Shown in pieces: positions 33,785 to 45,522 of a stretch of 64,000 bases of DNA. Every line of letters starts with the position of its first letter. Within the stretch, counting starts at the first letter, position 1. Under the pieces are notes generated by a model, which did no database searches, had not been told where the DNA came from, and saw only the letters and a program-made list of their open reading frames with translations. The stretch covers positions 105,060,901 to 105,124,900 of the forward strand of contig OW121742.1 of assembly GCA_933228675.1 (NCBI GenBank). The letters run 5' to 3'. This DNA comes from Stomorhina lunata (taxonomy: Eukaryota; Arthropoda; Insecta; Diptera; Rhiniidae). A program made the translations under genes and the position numbers.

Positions 33785-35065
33785 AAAGAACAGTTTGTCT
33801 TCCTTTCGTCAACTTTTCTATCAAACTGTTTTTGAGTACAAATTTTTCTATAAAAATCTTAAACTATCTCCAACTTTTCTACAGAAATGTTTGCCTTTCG
33901 TTAATTGTCTTCCTATCGTCAAATTTTTTTATAGAAATATCTTCCTATCATCAACTTTTCTATAGAAATATCTTCCTATCATCAACTTTTCTATAGAAAT
34001 ATCTTCCTATCGTCAACTTTTCTATAGAAATATCTTCCTATCGTCAACTTTTCTATAGAAATGTCTTCCTTTCGTCAACATTTCTACAGAAATGTCTTCC
34101 TATCTTATGTCTTCCTATCGTCAACTTTCTTATAGAAATGTCTTCCTATCGTCAACTTTTCTATAGAAATGTCTTCATATCGTCAACTTTTCCATAGAAA
34201 TGTCTTCCTGTCGTCAACTTTTCTATAGAAATGTCTTCCTGTCGTCAACCTTTCTATAGAAATGTCTTCCTGTTGTAAACTTTTCTATAGAAATATCTTC
34301 ATATCGTCAACTTTTCTATAGAAATGTCTATCTGTCGTCAACTTTTCTATAGAAATATCTTCCTATCATCAACTTTTTTATAGAAATGTCTTCCTGTCGT
34401 CAACTTTTCTATAGAAATGTCTTCCTGTCGTCAACCTTTCTATAGAAATGTCTTCCTGTTGTAAACTTGTCTATAGAAATGTCTTCCTGTCGTCAACTTT
34501 TCTATAGAAATGTCTTCCTGTCGTCAACTTTTCTATAGAAATGTCTTCCCGTCGTCAACTTTTCTATCGAAATGTCTTCCTGTCGTCAACTTTTCTATAG
34601 AAATGTCTTCCTGTCGTCAACTTTTCTATAGAAATGTCTTCCTGTCGTCAACTTTTCTATAGAAATGTCTTCCTGTCGTCAACTTTTCTATAGAAATGTC
34701 TTCCTGTCGTCAACTTTTCTACAGAAATGTCTTCCTGTCGTCAACTTTTCTATAGAAATGTCTTGATATCGTCAATTTTCTATGCAAATGTCGTCAACTT
34801 TTCTATGGAAATGTCTTCCTTTCGTCAACTTTTCTATAAAAATGTCTTACTTTTGCCAATTTTTCTATAGAAATGTCTTCCTTTAGTCAACTTTTCTATA
34901 TAAGTGTCTTTCTTTCGTCAATTTTTCTATACAAATGTCTTCCTTTCGTCAACTATTCTATAGAAATGTCTTCCTTTTGTCAACTTTTTAATAGAAATAT
35001 TTTCCTGTCGTCAACTTTTCTACAGAAATGTCTTCCTATCGTCAATTTTTCTATAGAAATATCTT
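33785..35065 (+). repeat. Second 31-bp satellite (TCTTCCT-type), forward block
   Basis: About 41 copies of a 31-bp unit made of TCTTCCTATCGTCAAC plus TTTTCTATAGAAATG. Central copies (34200-34760) mostly carry CTGTCGTC, edges CTATCGTC or CTTTCGTC. The unit contains the palindrome TTCTATAGAA. Open frames here are translations of the repeat. Confidence 0.96.
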
Positions 35066-35570
35066 CCCTTCTATAGAAAAGTTGACGAAAGGTAAACATT
35101 TCTATATAAATGTTGACGAAAGGTAAACATTTCTATAGAAAAAATGACAAAAGTTGACGATAGGAAAACATTTCTATAGAAAAGTTGACAAAAGGAAGAC
35201 ATTTCTATAGAAAAGTTGACGAAAGGAAGACATTTCTATAGAAAAGTTGACGATAGGAAGACATTTCTATAGAAAATTTGACGATAGGAAGACATTCCTA
35301 TAGAAAAGTTGACGATAGGAAGACATTTCTATAGAAAAGTTGACGACAGGAAGACATTTCTATAGAAAAGTTGACGAAAGGAAGCCATTTCTATAGAAAA
35401 GTTGACGAAAGGAGGACATTTTTATAGAAAAGTTGAAGATATGTAGACACTTCTTTAGAAAAGTTGACGATAGGAAGACATTTCTTTAGAAAAGTTGACG
35501 ATAGGAAGACATTTCTATAGAAAAGTTGATGATAGGAAGACTTTTCTATAGAAAAGTTGACGATATAGAA
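35066..35570 (-). repeat. Second 31-bp satellite, inverted block
   Basis: The same unit on the opposite strand (GAAAAGTTGACGATAGGAAG plus ACATTTCTATA), about 16 copies, joined directly to forward blocks on both sides. The switch at 35066 and the switch back near 35570 make a local hairpin-capable structure. Confidence 0.95.
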
Positions 35571-35900
35571 ATGTTTACCTTTCGTCAACTTTTCTATAGA
35601 AATGTTTGCCTTTCGTCAACTTTTCTATAGAAATTTTTGCCTTTCGTCAACTTTTCTATAGAAATTTTTCCCTTTCGTCAACTTTTCTATAGAATGACTT
35701 CCTATCTTAAACTTTTCTATAGAAATGTCTTCCTATCGTATTTTTTGTATATAGCTTTCGTCAAAGCTTCTATAGAAATGCCATTCTATCGTCGACTTTT
35801 TATATAAGTGTCTTCTTTTCTATACAAGTGTTATCTTTTGATCAACTTTTTTTAAAGAAAAATCTCTTTGCATTCAACTTTTCTTTTTATATGTCTTCGT
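35571..35900 (+). repeat. Second 31-bp satellite, decayed forward block
   Basis: About 10 increasingly diverged forward copies, several reading GTTTGCCTTTCGTC or ATTTTTGCC, fading into unique sequence near 35900. Confidence 0.88.
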
Positions 35901-38610
35901 TTTTAGCTTTGCTATAGATTTGACCTTACCTTGATCTAAAAAAAGAAAACTTTTTGATTTCAATTTTTCTAATGTGTCCAAAGCATAAAACCGGAAGCAT
36001 GTTAAAATGTCATATGTATGACATTTCTTAAATTTTCATATATGTATAAGTAAGAAGCTTCAAAGTTTAATCAAGTTCAAGTTACAAGTGATTTCTAATC
36101 AAAACAAGCCTTAAGATACTACAAAACTTTTAGAAAGTTTTTCCAACTTTTTGATGTTTTATACCTTTTCATTCAATCCCTTTTCATGAAATATTTAGAT
36201 AATGCGAAGGTTCCTTGCGAAAATATTTGTATGTATGTAGAGGTATTTTAAAGTTATCTTGGTATTTTTAAACATTTAAACATATATAACTTTTTAAGAG
36301 CATTATAAATTGGTTTAAAACAAACCCTATATTATTTTACTATTTTGAAGATAACAATTTTTCTATACCTTAACCTTAATCTTATATCTAATATGCTTCT
36401 TTTCATGTGTTTCCTTAAGCTGTTTTAATTTATTAAGAAAATGTTTAAAGTTTTACCCGTTTTGTCTCATACATACATACCTATATCTTAACATCGATTT
36501 TGCAATGAAAAACTTTGAAAATTTTCCCAACACCTTTACTTTACATAATAGAAAACAAAATATAACAAATTGTGACAAATATCAACAACTTTTTCCTAAA
36601 AAACAGAAAATTCAGAAACCCACATACACATAAGCAAACAAAATCCTCTTTTTTTCTGTGTTTGTTTTAGAAAAAGTTGTTTATGTGTTTGTAGGTTTCT
36701 CAGCGCGGGAAACATGTGTTGCTTGTTCTAGCCATGTTTCGCTTAAAGTTTCTATTTGAATATTAGTGATGATTTTGCTTAATATTTGCTATTTCTCTGT
36801 AGGATTGTTTCCTTTTTATTCCCTCAAAAAAGAAAACACCGACAAAATAGCAGCGAATCATCAACATAAAACTTTTCCCCACCGCAATAACTTTTTGACA
36901 TTAAAACCAGCTGTAGAAGTGTATGTGGAAAGAATATGTCTGTGTGTGTGTGTACACACAAACACATATTCACTTACAAAATTCCTTTATCATAAAATTT
37001 CTTTTATATTTATGACTAGAATGTTTGTTTTTAATAAAAAAATTTTAGCTAAATGTAGACAAAAGATAACGAAAATTAAAGTTAAAAATCATTGTTTAAC
37101 TGTTCTATTCATCATGGCATTGTTTTGCTAATAAAAGGATGTAAATTGTTGGTATGTAGTGGTGTACAGGAGGAAACAGGTTATATGTATGCACATTTGG
37201 TGTTACATAATCATATATTGAACTTAATGAAGATTTTATATATATTCTTGGCAAAAACAATTGTAGGCGTTAGTATAGCATACAGAGGTCCCAAATCCAC
37301 TTCAAAAATTTAAATGTTTGGAGTATTTTAGTGATTAATTTTATTAAATCTGTTCTTATCACTTAAGCTTTAAAACAATTTTGAGGACTTCCCTTCATAA
37401 ATTTTCGAAAAAAAAGTTTTGGGTCATTTCAGTCCCCATGCCTGTTAAGGGTTAAAAAATATTTTTAATAAAACAATATAACCATTCTTAAAAGTAACTA
37501 TTTATTATATATTATTATATTATAAATTTTAATTGAAATTCGCCACTAAATTCATAACATTTCGTATTTTTGTCACTAAAAACCCAAATTTTGACCTTTG
37601 ACCCCAATGAAAAATGTGTTTAACTCTTCCAATATCAAAGAAAGTTCTAGTGGACATTCCTCAATAACTCGGCAATAAAATTCACTATTAGCTTTATCAA
37701 AAGAAAACTTAAGCAAAATTTACTATGCATCTACTTAAACAATGTCCAAAAATATACTTTTCGCGAATTTTTACGATTTCAAGAGGAAGGTACGCCGAAA
37801 CCATATGAGATACCGAACTGAACTTTTTTGGATTATATTATCATATCTGTTTTTTTTAACATGCCGATCAAAAATTTTTAAATTTTGAATATTTTTTTCA
37901 AAAAATTTTTCATAACTTAAAAGGTGAGTTTTGAAACGGTCCTTGAAAAAAAAAATTCTATTTTCTAGTATAAAAAATTTTGTAAATTTAATTATATTTT
38001 AATAATTTCAACTATTTAGTACTTATAAGTCTTTAAATTATAAGGAATGTCTTACTTTGTAATTTCTGTAGTCTAAAGTAAATGTTTTTGCTGCATATCC
38101 TTAGGCGTGTTGAAAAGGACACGAATTTTCTGGGGCAAATTGCAATAACTTAAAAACCACTGCATGGATTTTTAGTTTTTATTACTTTAATGAAAGCTGA
38201 TTTAGTTGGCTTCTACATCCAGTTGGTTTTTGCCAAAAATATATCTTTATTGATTGAAATTTGCCCAAAAACCGAAAAAACTCCCATTTTTTCCCATATA
38301 AATTGCACCTAGAAATAAATGTCCTGTGCGCCACCTCAGGACATTAACCTAGGAACACAAAATTTATTTTCTGAGCACCTTTAGATGTAGAGCATTGATT
38401 TTTAACCCAGGCGTATCGCTCCACCCTATTACACAGTACAACATTTTTCAGGTGATTGATTCGGGACTGAATTCTAATAATTTTTTATGAAAGTAGCCCT
38501 AAAAAGAAAAACTTCTGCATCATTTGTTTGGTGATGGTACATTTAAATAATAATTATAATTACTGATGGCTTGAATGAGATGTTTCAATAATTAAAAAAA
38601 TAAACATATT
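35901..38610. other. Unique AT-rich sequence, no supported gene
   Basis: Contains an open frame of 121 codons at 36766-37131 and others of 60-75 codons, all with AT-driven composition and no domain. I see no transposon ends or RNA genes. This could be intron or intergenic DNA. Confidence 0.5.
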
Positions 38611-38682
38611 TAGTCTTGGTAGGATTCGAACCCGTATAAATAAGTTTGAAATACCATTCGAACTTTTTCAAAGCCACATAAG
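38611..38682 (-). repeat. tRNA-derived relic (SINE-like), diverged
   Basis: The minus strand carries a perfect RNA polymerase III box B (GGTTCGAATCC, 38622-38632) about 50 bases downstream of TGTGGCTT. It shares phrases with the better copy at 55344-55427 (TGTGGCTT, ATNTCAAA.TTAT, GGGTTCGA.TCC). No cloverleaf can be drawn by eye, so this is a tRNA-derived repeat or pseudogene, not a working tRNA. Confidence 0.45.
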
Positions 38683-38697
38683 ATTGAATATTGTCAT

Positions 38698-39090
38698 TAT
38701 AAATCCTCTCTTTGAGGTAGTCCCTTAAAAAAATCCATGAGAGTTAGGTCCAGCGATTTCGGTGGCCATAAGATGTCCCCAAATCAACTAATCAATTTTC
38801 GGGGAAATTTTCCCAAACTAAATTCATCGGAGCTGCGTGTGCAGTCGCCTCATGCTGTTGAAACCATGTGTGTGAAGAATACGTTAAATGAGCTCGCCGG
38901 TTTTGTAAAAAGAATTCCGTAGAAATGAGTCTATAATTTTCACCGTTGACATTTTTTGCCTGGACTCGAAAATTTTCGAAAAAAAAAATGGTTCAAATAT
39001 ATGAGTGGATAAGACACACCAAACAGTTTCACTTGTGCAATGCAATAGTTTTTGATGTTTCAATCTTGGGTTGCGTATTCTTGAAGACCA
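38698..39090 (-). pseudogene. Decayed Tc1/mariner-like (IS630) transposase, C-terminal part
   Basis: Reading the minus strand from 39090 downward gives, with frameshifts, ETVWCVLS, VNGENYR, TWFQQHEATAHAA and GDILWPPKSLDLT.MDFF. These are the ordered hallmarks of a Tc1/mariner-type DDE transposase. The second catalytic Asp of the QQDGA motif is replaced by Glu in this copy, and the WPP.S.DL..DFF block holds the third acidic position. At least two frameshifts or stops interrupt it, near 38968 and 38790. Its upstream part is separated by the inverted-repeat element 39092-40452. Confidence 0.75.
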
Positions 39091-39091
39091 T

Positions 39092-40452
39092 GGCCCTATT
39101 TCACTAAACTACAATTCTACAAGTTTACAAGTTACAATTACAAGTCTAATTCTTACAAGTGCTGTTCAATTGTGTTTCATTAAAATTTTCACAACAATTG
39201 TAGCTTTTTGGACTTGTTAACTACAATTTCTACAATTACAATTTCTAAAATTACAATTATAATAAAATAAAATATTTTGATAAATATATGGAGTCAAATA
39301 AAAAATACGATTTTTATGAAATTTTATATATATGTACATTCTTCTAGCCTAGACAATTTTAACACTTCTTCAAAATTTTTAATTTAGCTTTGATTCAGAT
39401 TTTATGGCGGTTCAAAGTTCGTTTTTTTTTCAATATTTTTTCAGAAACATACCCACTTTATATGCCTATAACATTTGATGTTATCAGATTTTTATAAGGC
39501 TAGGCTCATATTTTAGTATATGCCCTGTAGTTTTATGCTCTTTTAATTAAAAAGTTAAGAAAAAGTTTTTTGTTTTCCGATCCACCATGAGCTCATTTTT
39601 TTGTTTTCGTATTTTGTTGTCTATACTATTATTCACATTTGAGAGAATGATAAAGAAAATGGAAGATATGCTTTTTGAGATATCCTTGAGTCAAGGACAT
39701 CATTGATCTCCCTTGTTCTGCATACGCTTCATCACTATAGGTGGAAAGAGTATTATAAGTTTGGGCTGATATATATAACGCATAGAAATATTGGTCTTAG
39801 TTAGACCATCTTTGAGTATATTAACGGATTTAGAATTACTTCCTGAGCCGATTAAACGATGTCAGTCCGTCCGTCCATCTGGCTGGACGGCTGGCTGGAC
39901 CCCCATAAACCGTGTAAACCTTGTAATCAAAGTACATTTCGCAATTCTCAAGATAATTTGATTAAATTTGGCACAAACAATTATTTTGGTAGTGTGCTAT
40001 TAAAATTCGTCAAAGTAAACTAAATTCGTCAAGGTACACTAAGTAATGGACTATTATTAATCGAAACATATTTAAAAACAAATAAAATAAATAAATGGTA
40101 ATTAATATTGATTTGATTTTGTATTAATTTTAACTAATTTTTATTAAAAAATAGTTAAAAACCAAATTTGAATTCAATTTATCATTCACTTGTAACTTGT
40201 AAAAATTTTTTTGAGAGTCTCAGTCGACCCTATGCTTTTTTTCTACAATTCTACAAGTGTACAAGTACAAATTTAGATTAGTGAAACAAAACCACTTGTA
40301 GAAGTTCGACTTGTAAACTTGTGAATTGTCAAAATCATTTGTAGCTACAAACTTGTAATTGTATTTTAATGAAACACAATTATTTACAAGTTCACAATTT
40401 TACAGGCAAAAACATTTGTAATTGTAGACTTGTAGCTTAGTGAATTAGGGCC
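39092..40452. mobile_element. Inverted-repeat (foldback-like) element inserted in the transposase relic
   Basis: The left arm starts GGCCCTATTTCACTAAACTAC; the right arm, read inversely, starts GGGCCCTAATTCACTAAGCTAC. Both arms continue with irregular repeats of CTACAAGT/TTACAAGT and share TGTGTTTCATTAAAAT, so the arms are at least 120-150 bp. No clear target duplication is visible. The interior holds a partial family 1 element (39720-40040) and no gene. Superfamily unknown; it is probably non-autonomous. Confidence 0.65.
39720..40040 (-). mobile_element. Partial dispersed element family 1 (copy C)
   Basis: Matches the start of 43942-44735 in the same orientation: CTTCATCACTATAGGTGGAAAG, then ATTATAAGTTTG, AACGCATAGAAATATTG, GATGTCAGTCCGTCCGTCC and GGCTGGACCCCCAT. 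It breaks off after about 300 bp, near AAATTCGTCAAAGTA. Confidence 0.7.
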
Positions 40453-40524
40453 CAGTAAAGGCAGTTTTACTTGTTTACGTAACACTTTAAGTGAAAGAGA
40501 GCTACGTCGCTTTAAAAAAAAATA
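40453..40524 (-). pseudogene. Upstream fragment of the Tc1/mariner-like transposase relic
   Basis: The minus strand reads RRSSLSLKVLRKQVKLPL just beyond the inverted-repeat element. This resembles the helix-turn-helix region of the same transposase type (RRS..L.IS...L.RIL...L.L). A large central part that should lie between this fragment and 39090 is missing, so the relic was deleted as well as interrupted. Confidence 0.5.
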
Positions 40525-40998
40525 GGACGCTCCAACATCGTTTCACGAAAATTTCTGGGTAAATTAAAGTCACTTTATTTCAGTTCTTAAACTTTTTGCG
40601 TTTTAAAAAGATGGAATTTCAGATCAATCATGAAATCATATCATGAACTTAATAACTCCTGGAAGTCCCAGCTAACAACGAATCATAACTTACTTACTTA
40701 CTTAAATGATTTATATTTACAACCCGTTAAGGTCAAAGGCCGAGCATATTTTAGAACTCCATGGACGCTCCAACATCGTTTCACGAAAATTTCTGGCTAA
40801 ATCAAAGTCACTTTATTTCAGTTCTTAAACTATTTGCTATTTAAAAATATGGAATTTCAGATCCTTTTTTTAAATATCATAAACTTAATAACTCCTGGAA
40901 GTCTCAGCTAACAACGAATCATAACTTACTTACTTACTTAAGTGATCTATATTTACAAACCGTTAAGGTCAAAGGCCGAGCATATTTTAGAACTCCAT
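40525..40998 (+). repeat. ~237-bp tandem duplication
   Basis: Two adjacent copies, 40525-40762 and 40763-40998, each beginning GGACGCTCCAACATCG and ending CATATTTTAGAACTCCAT. They differ at a few positions and by small indels (AATCATGAAATCATATC against CTTTTTTTAAATATC), so the duplication is older than the 77-bp one at 26001. Confidence 0.92.
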
Positions 40999-41222
40999 AC
41001 GCTGCGAGCTTGTGCGGATATTATCAAACTAAGTGAAGCTTTGAAAGCTTTTCCTCCACTTAGGGGTCCGTTTTTAATATAATATTAGCTTTTTTCATAG
41101 TAGTTGTATAGTGGTTTACTATCCCGGCAACGTTGCCCATATTTTTATCGTTCTTATGAAGCTTTAAGAAGTTGCATTTTTTAAAAGCAAATGAAGGCAT
41201 TTTTTTATTTTAGTATCAGGTA
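40999..41222. other. Short unique stretch before the LINE relic
   Basis: Nothing recognisable; it may be further decayed LINE sequence. Confidence 0.35.
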
Positions 41223-42300
41223 ACATATAGTGCCTCAACAATTTGCCCTTAACTCGGCTGTCAGACTTAGCACTAACATATCCTACTCCCACTCACAAAC
41301 CGGACACTCCACTATTCTATATAAAATCATTAATATTCCTGACAACATTGACTGCTGTATATCCAACACTCTCTTTGGTAAATCCTTTACTGAATCTATC
41401 TCTGAAGACCTCTCATTCCTCAATGACGGCTGTCTTGAGGTATACACGGACGGTTCAAAGTCAAAAATAGGCGTAGGGTGGGGCTTCTTCATTCCTTTAT
41501 TAGGAAAGGAAATTTGTTTAATGGCTTCCTGATTAATGTTATATACTTCAATCCGAGATATCCATAAGATATTATTTAGATACCACAAAACATACCACAG
41601 GGATATTTGTTTCTGTATCGACAGTAAGGCTGCCATAAAATCCCTATCTAATTTCCACACGACATCTGTTCTTACCCGCGAATACCGGGCATCTCTTCCG
41701 AGATAGCGAGACATTGCAATATCGAACTTTTCGGTGTACCCGGGCAAAACAACATACCCGGTAACTCCACTGCGGACAAGGTTGCTAAGTCCGGTACTCT
41801 CCCGAGTTAAAATAACATCGACCAATTTACGGGCTTATCGCAATCCGCTTGCAAACCAGTAATAAGGCAATTTCTTTACACGTTAGCGCAGAACAATTGG
41901 TCCTTGAAAACCACCTGTTCAATATCCAGTCAAACATGACCCACTTACAACAATAAACGTCTAAAATGCTTGGTATCTTTACCTAGCCACAGACTCCGCA
42001 ACCTAATCTCAATCTTATCAGGTCATTTCGTTTTTGGGCTGCGTGTCAGAAGACTTAACATTCAACACCATGACTACTGTCGCAGTTGTCACAATATAAA
42101 ACGGGAGGACACAGTTACTCATCTTCTCTGTCAAAGAACCGAACTTTCAATTTTAAGGGTTCTATACGTGGGGAAGCCTTTTCTACATGGCCGCCTTTTT
42201 ACATGTACTATCTGACCTAGATAGTATTGACATTCGTAAAATAGACTCATTTACCAGGGCTACAGGCTGGCTTGAAAAAGTTTCTCACCAAAAACCTTTT
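41223..42300 (+). pseudogene. 3' end of a decayed LINE ORF2 (RNase H and C-terminal Cys-His motif)
   Basis: Plus-strand fragments of a non-LTR retrotransposon, in several frames. They are the RNase H start EVYTDGSK (near 41437), its DSKAAIKSL block (41617), the P...N.PGNSTAD.VAK block (41735-41790), then LISILSGHF, CRSCHNIKREDTVTHLLCQ (C..C...H...C, 42075-42140) and DIRKIDSF.RATGWL before the end. An RNase H plus this C-terminal motif is typical of R1/LOA/I-type LINEs. At least three frameshifts make it non-functional. It may belong to the same family as the RT relic at 23639-23945. Confidence 0.75.
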
Positions 42301-43273
42301 TTTATTTATATTGTATAAATTATATGGTAAAATTAAAAGTGGTTGGCCAAATAAAAGGAGACATATATTAATAAAATGTGTTTAATAATTTTGAAAAATA
42401 TTCAATAATTTTCATTTATGTACAGGCCTTTTGTCTATCTTACTATATATAATTTGTGAATTTTGGATGAGTCGTTTGAGAGATATATTTAAATTTCTGA
42501 AAAAATTGTGCATTGGTCAAGATCTATTATAATAATAAAAAACCTAAAAAAGCTCAATATTTCATTAAAATGTTGAAAATTCATGAAAAAATGTTCAAGA
42601 ATGTGATTTTCATGTTCTTCTGCATTTTGTATTTGTTCATTGTAATATGGCCACCACCTGTGTAAATGTATTGCTTACAGAATTTCCTTAAAAACAAAGT
42701 ATTGTTCCATTTTTTTCTCAATCTTATTGTAAAAATTTAACTCAAGAACGTGTTGGCTAACAAAGAGGGCTGAAAAATTCAACGCCACGCCCAAATTTTC
42801 ATTATGCAGGTCATTTATACTTAATTTGCTATCCTAAATTGGTTTTTTGGTGGTAACTAAAGTATATTTTAATCTAATCATTTAAAAAATACTGCTTTAC
42901 ATTATTTTCAAGTATTTTATGGACCTTTTTCTTACAAAATTGCACCCTGGTGTAATTAAAAATGTTTAAAATATATAAATAGATGAAGTTAGTAAAATGA
43001 TTCTGGCAAATAGGACGGCAAGAAAATGCGGCTGAAATTCGAAATATATACAACTAGTACTTAACAGTAGAAGATTCAATTTATGTGAAACCTCTTCTAG
43101 CTCCTTTTTCTCAGATATGGCCTTTCAAAATTTTGCTTTTTATGATTTTCACTGATTTTTTCGAAAAAAACCAAACCACAGCAATTTCTAAAAACTGCAC
43201 AAAATGATTCACTATTAGCAATATTTAAAAAGTGCTTGAAAATTTAGAACAAAAACTTTAGTGGAAAAATTAT
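42301..43273. other. Unique AT-rich sequence, no gene seen
   Basis: No domain-bearing frame, RNA gene or transposon end recognised. Confidence 0.5.
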
Positions 43274-43503
43274 CAGGTATGTGATGGACATTTTTCGTTT
43301 TCAAATCGATCGATTTCAGACATATTTTTTAGCTAATTTTCGGTTATTTGTCCCAAACAAATGAACATTTTGGCTTTAATCCTTTTGACTGATATTTTAT
43401 CTTTTAGTTGGTTTGAATTTTTTGCGAAAATAACCGAAAATTATCTCAAAAATATATCTGAAATCGATCGATTTGAAAACGATCGTTTTCCATCACATAC
43501 CTG
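43274..43503. repeat. 230-bp hairpin (inverted repeat with ~75-bp arms)
   Basis: The left arm from 43274 (CAGGTATGTGATGGA ... TTTCAAATCGATCGATTTCAGA ... TTTTCGGTTATTT) is matched inversely by the right arm ending CCATCACATACCTG at 43503. The arms agree at most positions over about 75 bp, with a ~75-bp loop. It could be a small hairpin transposon (MITE) or give a long hairpin RNA if transcribed. Confidence 0.82.
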
Positions 43504-43941
43504 TATATCTGCTTTTATTCAAAAGTATATAAAAATCAAATTTTTTAATTTTAAAATTGTAGGCAAAAAAGCATAGACTTTGAGCTAGTATAAAAAATGA
43601 ATTAGTTATCCTATAGTCAAAGATAGAGTTAAATTGGATACTTTAGAGTATAAACTACCATCAAATTTAATCAAAATAATTTTATAGTTTTGAAAATTAT
43701 TTTTGGCCGCTTTTTACCACCGTGCGATGGCCTGGATTAATTATCTATATTTTTCTTTTCCAGTCTATCCCTCAAAGGGACCGTTTCTAGGACCCAAGTG
43801 ACGCTGACTTAACATCGGCTGACTGCCTAACCTAACCTAACATATAGTGCCTGATATCTCATATATAAAATGATTTATATATATTTCCTATATATCACCT
43901 CAATCAGAATTCACTGGCAAAACTAAAGCAATATCAAAATG
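43504..43941. other. Unique sequence, no gene seen
   Basis: Contains a short CCTAA run (43829-43845) and AT-rich text; nothing else recognisable. Confidence 0.45.
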
Positions 43942-44735
43942 TTTTTATACCCTTCACCACCATAGGTGGAAAGGGTATTATAAGTTTGTGCTGATGTATG
44001 TAACGCATAGAAATATTTGTCTTAGACCCATCTTTTAGTATAACAATAGGCTTAGAATCACTTTCTGAGTCGATTTAGCGATGTCCGTCCGTCCGTCTGT
44101 CTGGCTGGCTGGACCCCCAGTAAACCTTGTAATTAAACTACAGGTCGCAATTCTAAAGATAATTTGATGAAATTTGACACAGATCATTTTTTTGATAATG
44201 GGACCATGGCTATTGAAATTCGTCAAAATCGGTCCATTATTTATGGTACCTCCCATAGGCCCCACTTCCCGGAATTGATATATTGGCCACAAAAATCAAT
44301 ATTTTTTTCATGAAATTTAAAACAAATACTGCTTATGTAAATTTAAATCACTGTACCAAATTTTGTTGAAATCGGTCTAGATCTGACCATAGCTCCCATA
44401 CAAACTTTTTTCTCAAAATGCACTAAATGAGACAAAATTCACTAAAACGCTAGTAAATCCAAAGATAATGAGAATTTTAAGTTTATTTTTTGCATACATA
44501 ATTTTTGTAACAACTGTAATCAATTTGGAAAATTTCGAGATAATCGGTCCACATTTGACCCTACCTCTCATATAAGTCCAAATGGCGGAAACAGCTTAAA
44601 TGTACAAGTTTTGAGAATATGTTTGTATGATGGCAAAATTTAGCAAATATTTGTCTTTATACAGGAAAAATAACACCTTTGACCTTATCGTATGGTCGGG
44701 CTTGACCGACTTTAGCACTTTCCTACATGTTTTTT
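43942..44735 (-). mobile_element. Dispersed ~800-bp element, family 1 (copy B, inverted)
   Basis: Full-length inverse of 23971-24774. It starts TTTTATACCCTTCACCACCATAGGTGGAAAGGG and ends CTTTAGCACTTTCCTACATG. Internal blocks (GTCCGTCCGTCTGTCTGGCT, the AATCGGTC...TTTGACC phrases, GGTATTATAAGTTTGTGCTG) are in mirrored order. The tip TATACCCTTCACCA...TGGTGAAGGGTATA suggests a short internal palindrome at that end. No transposase frame. Confidence 0.75.
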
Positions 44736-45522
44736 TTTGTAATTTTGTTTGCAAATATCACTTTTTGAATCCCCTCTAAAAGCTACTATTTTGTATGAGA
44801 GTCGGAAAGTTTCTATATAAGATTTTGATATTAAGTCACTATTTCCCTAAAGAACTCATTCCTTTACATTTTCCGTTAAAAGTGAAAGCAAATAACTATT
44901 AATGCTTCAAAAACTACATCCACATGTTGGATGTAAAACACAAACTCATATTAAATTTCTATGAATGAACGAGAACAAATGCTGATGGCATGTATTTTGT
45001 TAGATTTGTTAGAATTTTTTTGTCTAACGTTTTCCTTGTCATTGCTTTTGTTGTAGTTGTTAGTCAATTTGGTTAACAAAACTGTGGAAAAATAGCTAAA
45101 TAAAAGTTTTCCCAAATTTGCATGTATTTATATATTGTTTTGTCGTTCAGGAAGCCATTAAAAAAAACGGAAACAGTGGAGCGGAAGTAGAGACTATTTT
45201 GAAAAATTTGAATCATTTGGTCTATATCTAAAAGCTTAAGAACGAAGTCGAAACGGACTTTTTTGTAAAAACTTTCCTTAGTAGTTTATTTGTTTATGAA
45301 GAATATTTTCTTAACTCTTTCCCACTGTCAACTGTGCCAACAAGCTGACAACATGTTGCAACATCATAACTGTTATTTTTCTATTTGTTATTGAAAGTTT
45401 TTGATGACAAATTATTAACAGGTGTTGGTTTATCATGTATCTGCCATTATAATTAAACTTTTTCCCCACCAGCTTAAATAAAATCAAACAATAGCAAAGT
45501 AATTAAACTATTTGCAAAAAAA
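44736..45522. other. Unique sequence, no gene seen
   Basis: AT-rich, with no feature recognised before the start of the satellite. Confidence 0.5.

Noticed and set aside
36766..37131. 121-codon frame
   Set aside because: No domain, low-complexity composition, no splice or promoter support.
41283..41825. 180-codon minus-strand frame
   Set aside because: It is antisense to the LINE RNase H relic, whose motifs are readable on the plus strand.
43829..43845. Telomere-like CCTAA run
   Set aside because: Only about three copies; far too short to mean anything, and flies do not use this telomere repeat.
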